From assembly GCF_018837975.1 (NCBI RefSeq), contig NZ_JAGSOY010000017.1, positions 23,159 through 87,158 of the forward strand: 64,000 nucleotides of DNA, given 5' to 3'. Source of the DNA: Zooshikella harenae. GTDB lineage: Bacteria > Pseudomonadota > Gammaproteobacteria > Pseudomonadales > Zooshikellaceae. Position 1 is the stretch's first letter. Each line of letters starts with the position of its first letter. Below the pieces are notes generated by a model that made no database searches, was not told the origin of the DNA, and was given only the letters and a program-made list of their open reading frames with translations. This document shows positions 56,345 through 64,000 of this stretch, piece after piece. The position numbers and the translations under genes were made by a program.

Positions 56345-57439
56345 ATGCGAATATTGCTTGTGATCCTGCTATGGGTTTCACAAAGTCTCTGGGCTGGAAG
56401 CCAAGTCAATGTTGCAGTGGTTGGCCCTAGGAGTGGCCCTGTTACAGAATATGGTGATATGCAGTTTACTGGGGCTCGATATTCGGCGGATGATATTAAT
56501 CAATCTTCAGCGTATTCTGTCCACCTAAACTTAATTTCATTTGATGATGCCTGTGACCCGCAACAAGCCATTGACGTTGCGAAAAAAATTGTTCAACAAA
56601 AGATTCAATATGTAATAGGCCATTTGTGTTCAAGTGCTACACAAGTTGCTGCTCCCATTTATGAAAAAAATAACATATTGATGATAACTCCTGCCTCAAC
56701 CAGTCCTACGATTACTCAGCAAGGATACCGGTTTGTGTTTCGTACCATTGGGCTTGATTCAAAGCAAGGCCCATTGGCTGCAGAATATATTATGCATCAT
56801 AAGCCTAAGAACTTAGCCATAATTCATGATAGACAACAGTATGGAAAGGGAGTGGCAGAGGCAGTTAAAGCAACGCTTATGCAGAATAAGTTTCCTATTA
56901 AGTTGATGCTGGAGATAGAAGTTGGTCGAATGAGCTTTGATCAGGAAGTGGAGATCCTGAAGAAGCAAGGAATCGATTTTATCTATTATGGTGGCTACTA
57001 TCCAGAGCTAGCGCATATACTTAGGCAAAGTAAACGTCAGGGACTTTCGATACAAGCTATGGGACCAGAGGCAATTGCTAGCCAGGATATAATGCCATTA
57101 TCTTCTCAAGCTGCTGATGGTTTGTTGGTAACACTACCTCCTGCTTTTTCAACGTGGCCTGCAGCTAAAAAGATTGTTGAGCGATTGCACAAAGAAAGAT
57201 TGGATGAGGGTAGCCCTTTTATTTACACAAGTTATGCTGCAGTACAGGTGCTTGCAAAGGCAATATCAGAGTCTAAGTCTCTTGTTCCAGCTGATATAGC
57301 CAATACTTTACGGCAGAAGTCGTTTGATACGCTTATAGGTTCATTATCTTTCAATGATGAGGGCGATCTAAACCAGTTTAAATTTGAGGTTTTCAGAATG
57401 GATGCTGATGGAAAAATGAGCAAGGTGTTTTCTCTGTAG
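56345..57439 (+). CDS. Branched-chain-amino-acid/amide-type binding protein (Peripla_BP_6), orphan
   Basis: A 364-residue periplasmic binding protein of the LivJ type: signal peptide (ILLVILLWVSQSLWA), VNVAVVGPRSGPVTEYGDMQ, YVIGHLCSSATQVAAPIYEK, MITPASTSPTITQQGYRFVF and YTSYAAVQVLAKAI. LivJ ligands are branched-chain amino acids or amides; the ligand here is unknown. Two extra cysteines near residues 58 and 87 may form the family disulfide. No permease nearby; the next gene is a sensor kinase 424 bases downstream. Confidence 0.8.
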   Translation: MRILLVILLWVSQSLWAGSQVNVAVVGPRSGPVTEYGDMQFTGARYSADDINQSSAYSVHLNLISFDDACDPQQAIDVAKKIVQQKIQYVIGHLCSSATQVAAPIYEKNNILMITPASTSPTITQQGYRFVFRTIGLDSKQGPLAAEYIMHHKPKNLAIIHDRQQYGKGVAEAVKATLMQNKFPIKLMLEIEVGRMSFDQEVEILKKQGIDFIYYGGYYPELAHILRQSKRQGLSIQAMGPEAIASQDIMPLSSQAADGLLVTLPPAFSTWPAAKKIVERLHKERLDEGSPFIYTSYAAVQVLAKAISESKSLVPADIANTLRQKSFDTLIGSLSFNDEGDLNQFKFEVFRMDADGKMSKVFSL

Positions 57440-57863
57440 GTCTTTTGACAAACAGGGAGATTTTTGCATAAGAGGGAGTGAAAAGAAGGTCAGTACTGAT
57501 CTTGACTCAAACTACCTATTACCTGACTCACTGAAAGATCTGCACTGACAAGAGGATCAAACAAGCATGCCAATTAGCCGCATGGGACAGTTCCTATTCT
57601 ATGTTTTTTTTTTGATTTTACCTATCCGCAAAACTACGCAAATTAGCTCAGTAGTTTTTCTTAAGTAAAACTACTTATCTGTTGGTTTGTTAGACAATAA
57701 AAATAATGAACCACAGTTGCAGATTATATTCCTCGTGTTATAACTTTGCTAATAATTTGATGTAATTAAAATTGCATTGAACATTATGTAACCTTTACTG
57801 AATATACCCACAGCAAAGGATATAGGAGATTTTTTTAAAACAAGGAATAGTGAGAACAACTCT
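57440..57863. promoter_or_regulatory. Upstream region of the sensor kinase
   Basis: 424 bases without a gene. A 9-bp inverted repeat AGTAGTTTT / AAAACTACT (57650-57675) with an 8-base loop may be part of the regulator region or a hairpin after the binding-protein gene; no T-run follows. The kinase promoter must lie to its right. Confidence 0.35.
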
Positions 57864-59258
57864 ATGTCTGATTATGGGATTTGCTCGTTAAAATTAAAAA
57901 TAATCCTTTTAGCTATTATTCCACTAGTGGTTGTTATCACGGTGATCTCATTAATGTTTTTTCTCGGATCTGTTGATTTAGCAAAGGAACAGCGTCGTAT
58001 AGTAAAAGACAACATCATGGCTGAAAAAAAGTATGAACTTCAAAGTTATGTAAATATTGCCATGTACTCCATTAGTCATATTATCGATGTTAATAAAGAG
58101 GAAGCTGCAGCAAAACAGCAAGTGAAGAATCTCCTGAATAGTATGCGCTTTGATACGGATGGATACTTTTTTGTTTATACAATGGACGGTACAAATATTG
58201 TTCACCCTATGTTGCCTGAAATTCAGGGGAAAAACGTATGGCATGTAAAAGATAAAAATGGCAAGCAAGTCATTAAAGAGCTAGTCACAATTGCAAAAGA
58301 AGGAGGAGGATTCTTTCAGTACTGTTGGAATAAGCCATCAGTGAATAAAGAGATGCCTAAAATTGGCTATGTTGTTTCGTTACCAGAGTGGGGGTGGATG
58401 ATAGGCTCGGGTATTTATATTGATGATATAGATGAAGAAATAAAAAGCTTTAATAATCAAGTGACTAATAGCTTTAATAATACCTTTGTCCGAGTTTTGG
58501 TCGTTACAATTATTAGTATCTCAATGATTATCATGTTGATTTTGTCTATCAATATCAGTGAAAAAAAATTGGCAGATAAAAAGTTAAAAGAGCTTACTCA
58601 GCGAATTGTTGACTCACAGGAAGCTGAGCGTGCGAGAGTAGCCAGGGAGCTTCATGATGGGATTAACCAGTTATTAGTGTGCATTAAATATTCGTTAGAA
58701 GCGGCAAAAGAGCATGTCAATAAAAAAAGCTCAGCAGAACGAGAATTGCAGTGTGGTATTCTGCGCTTGGACGAGGCTATTCAAGAAATAAGACGTATAT
58801 CAAGAGATTTAAGACCTAGCTTATTAGACCATCTGGGGTTATTTCCTGCATTAGAAGCGTTATGTCGAGATTTTTCTCATCGCACACATATTGAGGTACA
58901 TTATGTCACTGTCGATAACCTGAGGTTGGTAAGTGATGTAGAAACAACACTGTATAGAATTGCCCAAGAAGCATTAACTAACGTTGAGCGTCACGCAAAC
59001 GCTACGCAAGTAAAGCTTTGGTTTCAGGTAAATAAGCTTGCCTTGATGATGTATATTGAAGACAATGGACAGGGCATGTCGTTAAATCATCATGGTAATG
59101 GCACGGCGATAACGGATGTTTGTACAGGGGTAGGGCTAAGAAATATGCGTGAGCGCATAGGCTATCATGGAGGAGAAATGTTCATTGATACCAAAATTCA
59201 AAAAGGTACAAAAATAATAATCAAGTTACCTCTGTTTGCTATACAAGAAACTTCATAG
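57864..59258 (+). CDS. Sensor histidine kinase with extracytoplasmic Cache domain
   Basis: 464 residues: membrane helix (11-33), single-Cache sensor (about 40-200; TDGYFFVYTMDGTNIVHP, GWMIGSGIYIDDID), second helix (about 207-232), HisKA_3 domain with the phosphoryl-accepting His264 in RVARELHDGINQLL, and HATPase with N-box ALTNVERHANAT and G-box EDNGQGMS. It resembles NarX/UhpB-type kinases. The Cache domain binds small molecules directly or through binding proteins. It is 5 bases from the regulator gene. Confidence 0.88.
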   Translation: MSDYGICSLKLKIILLAIIPLVVVITVISLMFFLGSVDLAKEQRRIVKDNIMAEKKYELQSYVNIAMYSISHIIDVNKEEAAAKQQVKNLLNSMRFDTDGYFFVYTMDGTNIVHPMLPEIQGKNVWHVKDKNGKQVIKELVTIAKEGGGFFQYCWNKPSVNKEMPKIGYVVSLPEWGWMIGSGIYIDDIDEEIKSFNNQVTNSFNNTFVRVLVVTIISISMIIMLILSINISEKKLADKKLKELTQRIVDSQEAERARVARELHDGINQLLVCIKYSLEAAKEHVNKKSSAERELQCGILRLDEAIQEIRRISRDLRPSLLDHLGLFPALEALCRDFSHRTHIEVHYVTVDNLRLVSDVETTLYRIAQEALTNVERHANATQVKLWFQVNKLALMMYIEDNGQGMSLNHHGNGTAITDVCTGVGLRNMRERIGYHGGEMFIDTKIQKGTKIIIKLPLFAIQETS

Positions 59259-59263
59259 TCACT

Positions 59264-59902
59264 ATGAGTCAGCATATCAGAATATTATTAGTAGATGATC
59301 ATGTCCTTGTTCAAGAGGGTATAAGAGCACGTTTATCGCAACAAGCTAATTTAGATGTGGTTGCAGTTGCAAGTGATGGTGAAAGTGCACTACGAAAAAT
59401 AGAAAATACGCCAATTGATGTTGTGTTGATGGATATAAGTATGCCAGGTATGAATGGCATACAGGTTTTACAGCGTATTAAATCCTGGTATCCGGATTTA
59501 GTTGTATTGATTTTGACGATGCATGACAGTCGAGAGTATTTGCTGAGTGCTTTGCGTTCAGGGGCATCAGGTTATGTGCTTAAAGATGTTTCTGTAGATG
59601 AGTTGATTAATGCTATTGAAGTTGTATTTCATGGCGGAACCTACTTGAGTCGAACTGTTTCTCAGACATTATTAGATAGTGAGCAAGGAGCAACGACGCC
59701 AAATATACCACTAACCCCAAGAGAACAAATGGTGCTTGCCTTGCTTGCAAAAGGAGAGGGTAGTAAACATATTGCAAAGAAATTGCACATCAGTGTACGT
59801 ACAGTAGAAACCCATCGTCAGAAAATTAAACGGAAACTTGGTATCAATAGTACGGCAGAATTAACGCGTTATGCAATAGCACATAATTTAGAAGCTATGT
59901 AA
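59264..59902 (+). CDS. NarL/LuxR-type response regulator
   Basis: 212 residues: receiver domain with phosphorylation site Asp57 (DVVLMDISMPGMNG), switch Thr in LTMHDSRE and Lys in SGYVLKDVS, and a C-terminal LuxR helix-turn-helix (LTPREQMVLALLAKGEGSKH, SVRTVETHRQKIKRKLG). Cognate partner of the upstream kinase. Targets unknown; the neighbouring binding-protein genes are plausible. Confidence 0.9.
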   Translation: MSQHIRILLVDDHVLVQEGIRARLSQQANLDVVAVASDGESALRKIENTPIDVVLMDISMPGMNGIQVLQRIKSWYPDLVVLILTMHDSREYLLSALRSGASGYVLKDVSVDELINAIEVVFHGGTYLSRTVSQTLLDSEQGATTPNIPLTPREQMVLALLAKGEGSKHIAKKLHISVRTVETHRQKIKRKLGINSTAELTRYAIAHNLEAM

Positions 59903-59971
59903 TTAAGCTACAGGGCAATCGCATATAACTTTACCATGTGATCTAATACCTTTAAATAAGCTGTAAAAAGC

Positions 59972-60100
59972 ATATACCCTTCACGAATCATTTTTAGGGT
60001 TTGTTGTCGACACTCTTCACCCCAGTCACTTATTATTATAAACTCCTGGGGCTTCTTTGCTTGACGGCCGCCCCTAAAAACCCTTCGTTATGGATATATA
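59972..60100 (+). repeat. MITE-like intergenic repeat, copy D
   Basis: Left end ATATACCCTTCACGAATCAT, then TTTTAGGG; right end CCCCTAAAAACCCTTCGTTA, then TGGATATATA. Ends are inverted relative to each other (TTTTTAGGG / CCCCTAAAAA). An internal stem CCCCAG / CTGGGG spans 60021-60051. It lies between convergent genes. Confidence 0.75.
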
Positions 60101-60156
60101 TTCTTAACTATTGGGGTATTAATTAAATCGTTGAAAATAAAGGCTTGGAGGTTATG

Positions 60157-61518
60157 TTACTGAGTTTTGACCTGCATGCTTTCGGCTGCGTTTAGTAAGT
60201 TATGTTCTGTTTGGTGTTCATGGCTTATTGCAAAGCCTATAGCACATGTAACGTTTCTTTTAGTATTTTCAATTTCGAAGGGTTCTGTAAATGCGCTATG
60301 AATTCTCATACAGCACTGTTCTGCCTGTTGATGATCGGCATCTTCCACTATAACAATAAACTCGTCACTTGCGAATCGGCCAACAGTATCTTTGGGGCGA
60401 GTGTTAGCCTGTAAGCGTGTTGTGACCTGTTTTAATAGGGCATCACCAGCTGTATGGCCAAATTGTTCGTTTATATCTTTGAAATTATTGATATCTATTA
60501 TAATGAGTGCAAAGCTATAATTATTTGATAATAGACTTCTAGCAAAGCAACGCTTTAATTGGTCCAAGAAACTATAACGCTTGAGTAGTCCGGTTAATGC
60601 ATCATGAGTTTCAGAATATTGTAGTTGGTCAATAATAAGTTGACGGCTAAGTAATGTACCCGTCCATTCCGCAAGAATTTTCAGAAAGCTAATATCTATT
60701 CCTGTATAAGGGATGACTCGAGGCGTATTACTAAATAAACAAAGTACCCCATAAACTTTTTCTTGAACGATAATTCGACAACCCATGTATGATTTGGTAA
60801 CTTGTTCTAGTTGCGCTTCACTAAAATGCTCGTTTAATTGTTGGTAGGTAAAATGAATAGGATTAGGGCTGTTAATTGCGAGATAATTAAGTTTTTCTTG
60901 AATAGGTAGGCTAATCAGTGGTTTTTGCTCTGTTGTAGCGTGTTGAAAATCTACAGCAAATTGATCGTTTATTAAACGGTATATAAAGCAAAACTGTTCA
61001 CCAAAGAGTTCACAACTTGCTTCTAACATTTTATGGATTTGGGTTGAAGTTGAGTCTTCTTTTTGTGAGGTGATTGAAAAAATATGCTCCATGCTTTTTA
61101 GTTTATGCAAAATAGGGTGATGCCAAGTATGGGCTATACCTTGGGCAGCATAGCGTGATACGCATAATTTTATGGAGGTTACAACACTTGTTAAAGGCAG
61201 GTTTGCCACATCCAGAAAGTCATACATCCCTTCATGAATCAACTCGTCAACTGATAGCTCTGTACTCAGGTCTCCCGCAAGAAGTATGGGAAGTTGTGGA
61301 TGTTGATAATTAAACTCAATAAGTGATGTAGAGCCAATATTAATATCGACAATAACTGCGTCAATTTCAGATGATTCGATGGTTTGTACAGCATCGTTTA
61401 GGGAGCTGGCTGCAATCAGTATAACTTCTTCCTGAAGCTTCTTACTGTTTTTAAGTAAGTTATGGAGTGCTTTATTATTACTTGCTACTACCAGTACGTT
61501 GTACGGTCTATGGTTCAA
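60157..61518 (-). CDS. REC-GAF-degenerate GGDEF protein
   Basis: A 453-residue protein: receiver-like N-terminus (VLVVASNNKALH ... DAVIVDINIGS, residues 8-130), GAF-like middle (about 160-300; FCFIYRLINDQFAVDF, KVYGVLCLFSNTP), and a GGDEF-type C-terminus (SETHDALTGLLKRYSF onward). The catalytic GGDEF is ASDEF (383-387) and the usual end (ADxAMYxAK) is replaced by NAAESMQVKTQ. The inhibitory RxxD site is intact (RPKD, 374-377). It is therefore more likely a c-di-GMP receptor than an enzyme. The start is TTG 61518 with AAGG 10 bases upstream. Confidence 0.75.
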   Translation of the reverse strand: MNHRPYNVLVVASNNKALHNLLKNSKKLQEEVILIAASSLNDAVQTIESSEIDAVIVDINIGSTSLIEFNYQHPQLPILLAGDLSTELSVDELIHEGMYDFLDVANLPLTSVVTSIKLCVSRYAAQGIAHTWHHPILHKLKSMEHIFSITSQKEDSTSTQIHKMLEASCELFGEQFCFIYRLINDQFAVDFQHATTEQKPLISLPIQEKLNYLAINSPNPIHFTYQQLNEHFSEAQLEQVTKSYMGCRIIVQEKVYGVLCLFSNTPRVIPYTGIDISFLKILAEWTGTLLSRQLIIDQLQYSETHDALTGLLKRYSFLDQLKRCFARSLLSNNYSFALIIIDINNFKDINEQFGHTAGDALLKQVTTRLQANTRPKDTVGRFASDEFIVIVEDADHQQAEQCCMRIHSAFTEPFEIENTKRNVTCAIGFAISHEHQTEHNLLNAAESMQVKTQ

Positions 61519-61668
61519 GATAACTATACCTTTTTTGACCTAGTTATTGATAATTAATTATTGTTCCTGCTGTTATTGGTGCTGTGCTGCTATTTAAGTG
61601 TTACACGTTAATTTTCTGTTAAGTGTAGCAGTTGGTATATGATCGGTGATGTTATCTTTGCAGCAGGA

Positions 61669-63063
61669 CTACCAATCTTCTGGTTCAGGAGGAATACTGT
61701 TTAGTAGTTCTGCGATTTTTTGTAATGCCTGAATAAGCTGGTTACCTTCTTTTATATGGCTAATAGAAATTCGAACAGCCTGAGGAATAGGGGCATTACC
61801 TACGGCAAATGAAGCGCTGGGCGTTATATCAATGTGTTCTTGTGCCAATGCATTATGCAGTTCCTGAGCTTGCCAGATGGGAGGAAGGGGTAACCAAATA
61901 TGGTAGCTTTGTGGGTGGGTGATAGGGTTGAAAGAACTCAAGATATTTGCTGCCATTTTATGACGCTGTGCTAATGTGGAGAGCTGTAAATTAATCAGTT
62001 GATTGGCGCTGCCATCTTGCAACCAGCGACATGCTATTTCATGAGTTATGGGGGGGGTTAGCCAACAGTTGGCCCGTAAGCTTCTGGCAAGCAAAGGTAG
62101 TGTACTTTGTGGAGAAATAATCCAGCCACTGCGTAGACCACCCGCCAACAGCTTTGAAAAACTACCAATATAAAAAACACGTTCAGGCGCATAATTATAA
62201 AGTGCGGGCGGACGGGGCTGCTGTAAAAGACCCTGCACATCATCTTCAATAATCCATATATTGTATTTATTTGCGATATCAACAATCTGTTGCCTACGTT
62301 CAGCGGGTGTCGTATTTGTGGTTGGATTATGTAACGTTGGATTGAGGTATATGGCGCGAGGCTGATACTTTTGACAAAGTGCTTCAAAATGATCAGGAAT
62401 AATACCTTTTTCATCTAATTGAACGCCAAGCAGCTGAAGTCGGTGTTGACGTGCTGAGGCGATAAATCCTGGATAGCTAAGCTGCTCACACAGTACAGTA
62501 TCTCCTGGTTTGCAAATACTGGCAATGACAATATTTACCCCATGTTGCCCGCCATTTGTCAATAATAGCTGCTCAGCGCTAGTCATTAAATTAAATTGCT
62601 TCAGCCAGCTTGCGATTATTTCTCGTTGATGAGGCATGCCTTGCTCAGAGTAATACCCCATAAGCGATGCTAAAAACTTAGGTTGTTGACTCATTTGCTT
62701 TAGTGTTTGGCTGAGCAAAAAGTGCTGCTCAGTAAGTGGGGCTATACCCAGGCTCAGATCTGAACGATTTTCTGCAATGTGCTGTTGAATTTGGAAGCCT
62801 GAATCAGGTTGTTGTTGGCGAACAAATGTTCCTCGGCCGACATGTCCATATACATAGCCTTGATCTTCCAGTTGTTTATACGCTCGTGACACGGTGCCCA
62901 CAGTAACACTCAAGCGGTCGGCTAGCTGCCTTTGGGGAGGGAGCTGGTTATGATGAGTGAGCGTGCATGTTCTTATTTGTTCAATATACGCTTTTGCAAT
63001 GCGTTGATAGCTGGGGCCTGTTTGCCCATTAACATGTTCGGGGTTTATCCAAAGAATTGTCAT
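61669..63063 (-). CDS. MocR-type regulator (GntR helix-turn-helix fused to aminotransferase fold)
   Basis: A 464-residue protein: winged-helix GntR domain (16-82; LPPQRQLADRLSVTVGTVSR), linker, and a class I aminotransferase-like domain with the PLP lysine K304 in GSFSKLLAGG. MocR regulators sense PLP or amino-derived compounds and typically control the divergent gene, here the AlaX-like editing protein, across a region with a perfect palindrome. A run of eight G lies at 62050-62057. Confidence 0.88.
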   Translation of the reverse strand: MTILWINPEHVNGQTGPSYQRIAKAYIEQIRTCTLTHHNQLPPQRQLADRLSVTVGTVSRAYKQLEDQGYVYGHVGRGTFVRQQQPDSGFQIQQHIAENRSDLSLGIAPLTEQHFLLSQTLKQMSQQPKFLASLMGYYSEQGMPHQREIIASWLKQFNLMTSAEQLLLTNGGQHGVNIVIASICKPGDTVLCEQLSYPGFIASARQHRLQLLGVQLDEKGIIPDHFEALCQKYQPRAIYLNPTLHNPTTNTTPAERRQQIVDIANKYNIWIIEDDVQGLLQQPRPPALYNYAPERVFYIGSFSKLLAGGLRSGWIISPQSTLPLLARSLRANCWLTPPITHEIACRWLQDGSANQLINLQLSTLAQRHKMAANILSSFNPITHPQSYHIWLPLPPIWQAQELHNALAQEHIDITPSASFAVGNAPIPQAVRISISHIKEGNQLIQALQKIAELLNSIPPEPEDW

Positions 63064-63151
63064 GGTATCAATATTTTTGTTGAAGTTGATTGTATGCTGA
63101 TTAATACTAACAATGTTTTTATTTTGTAGCGATTATTATAAGTTTATTTTT

Positions 63152-63171
63152 AAATTGTATCGATACAATTT
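63152..63171. promoter_or_regulatory. 20-bp perfect palindrome, likely MocR operator
   Basis: AAATTGTATCGATACAATTT is fully self-complementary, centred on ATCGAT, 18 bases before the alaX start and about 90 bases before the mocR start. Its position on the alaX side suggests repression or activation of alaX. Confidence 0.65.
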
Positions 63172-63189
63172 TGTCAGGGAAAGGTCGTT

Positions 63190-63927
63190 ATGGAAATGCA
63201 GTTTTTGACAAAAAGTTATGCTCAGACATGTGCTACGAGGGTAGTGGAAAGTGGTGAAGGATGGTTGCGTTGTCAGGAGACTGTCTTTTATCCTCAAGGT
63301 GGAGGGCAGCTGGGTGATACAGGCAAGGTAATTGTTGGCGATGGTAGTCAGTTAATAATTGTGAATACCTTAAAAGGGGGAGAAATCGGTCAGGTAGTAC
63401 ACTATTTGCAAGATAAATCATGCGTACTTCCTGTAGGACTGCAGGTTAACCTAATACTTGATTGGCAGCGTCGCTATCAGTTTATGCAACTGCACACGGC
63501 GCTTCACGTGTTATCAGCGGTACTACCTTTTCCTGTGACAGGGTGTCAAATTAATGAGACATCAGCTCGAATAGACTTAGCCTGTCCTGAGTTAACATTG
63601 ACCAAAGAAGAAATAACAAAACAGTTAAATGATTTCTGTTGTGCTAATTATGTTGTGTCAGTGGAACAATTACCAGAAGAATTACTGCAAAAACAACTAG
63701 AATTAGTTAAAACTATGTCAGTAAAACCACCCGCAGGTGTTGGTAATATTCGTATGATTCGAATTGATTCTATTGATTATCAACCCTGTGGAGGAACTCA
63801 TGTAGCGAATACAGGAGAAATTCCAGCGCTTGTTGTTTCTAATATTAAATCAAAAGGAAAACAAAATAGGCGGGTGACTATTTGCTTTGCAGAAGAACCA
63901 AAGGTGTTGGGCTTGCATTGTGAATAA
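63190..63927 (+). CDS. Alanyl-tRNA editing protein (AlaX type)
   Basis: A 245-residue free-standing editing domain. It opens like the AlaRS editing domain (CQETVFYPQGGGQLGDTG); zinc ligands are H102 and H106 (LHTALH), C200 and H204 (CGGTH). Such proteins clear mischarged Ser-tRNA(Ala) or Gly-tRNA(Ala). AAAGG lies upstream of ATG 63190. Divergent from the MocR regulator, suggesting induction by an amino acid or PLP-related signal. Confidence 0.88.
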   Translation: MEMQFLTKSYAQTCATRVVESGEGWLRCQETVFYPQGGGQLGDTGKVIVGDGSQLIIVNTLKGGEIGQVVHYLQDKSCVLPVGLQVNLILDWQRRYQFMQLHTALHVLSAVLPFPVTGCQINETSARIDLACPELTLTKEEITKQLNDFCCANYVVSVEQLPEELLQKQLELVKTMSVKPPAGVGNIRMIRIDSIDYQPCGGTHVANTGEIPALVVSNIKSKGKQNRRVTICFAEEPKVLGLHCE

Positions 63928-64000
63928 TATGGCAATATTTTTAAAGAAAATACTATATTTAACTCGATGTATACTGCCTCTAACGAAGTATATTTAAGTA

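Noticed and set aside
41298..60100. CRISPR array as explanation for the repeated sequences
   Set aside because: The copies are kilobases apart, have variable interiors and no regular spacers; no cas genes are present.

Overview
The window looks like ordinary chromosome from a low-GC (about 40% by eye) marine gammaproteobacterium. The block tRNA-Met / ychF / pth / rplY / prs / tRNA-Gln / ispE / lolB / TPR lipoprotein, divergent from hemA / prfA / prmC / moeB, is the arrangement of Pseudomonas and the Oceanospirillales. A PA4642-type protein, a short-form malate:quinone oxidoreductase and many lipoproteins fit the same placement. A Zooshikella- or Endozoicomonas-like genus is a guess only. No prophage, intact insertion sequence, CRISPR array or rRNA operon is visible.

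Layout. 1-8.3 kb is the 3' part of an aryl polyene type polyketide cluster: LolA-like carrier (cut by the window edge), MMPL/RND exporter, halogenase-like flavoprotein, DUF3261 lipoprotein, then ketosynthase, dehydratase, ketoreductase and ketosynthase. Genes from the exporter on are joined by 1-11 bp overlaps. 8.3-14 kb holds an HU-like protein, a long gene-free stretch, a small secreted protein, an orphan betaine-type binding protein, and an alcohol dehydrogenase divergent from an AraC regulator. 14-29 kb is the housekeeping block above plus nhaA, hemH and a YajG-like lipoprotein. 29-34 kb has an adenylate cyclase coupled to a TPR lipoprotein, and mqo. 35-41 kb is a complete oppABCDF operon. 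41-46 kb has a secreted metzincin protease preceded by a separate gene resembling its missing propeptide, then a CdsA/PlsC-type lipid pair. 46-54 kb is a mixed set of single enzymes (flavin reductase, MtfA, SDR, TrmH, TesB, HAD phosphatase, EamA exporter). 54-60 kb holds three solute-binding proteins without a transporter, followed by a Cache sensor kinase and NarL-type regulator. 60-64 kb has a degenerate GGDEF protein and a MocR regulator divergent from an AlaX editing protein across a perfect 20-bp palindrome.

The observations I rate highest are the split propeptide/protease pair (41.7-43.7 kb), a family of four MITE-like intergenic repeats confined to 41-60 kb, the orphan binding-protein/two-component cluster, the MocR-AlaX palindrome, and a GGDEF protein that has lost its catalytic glycines but kept the c-di-GMP inhibitory site. 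All functional calls come from reading motifs; no database search was possible.
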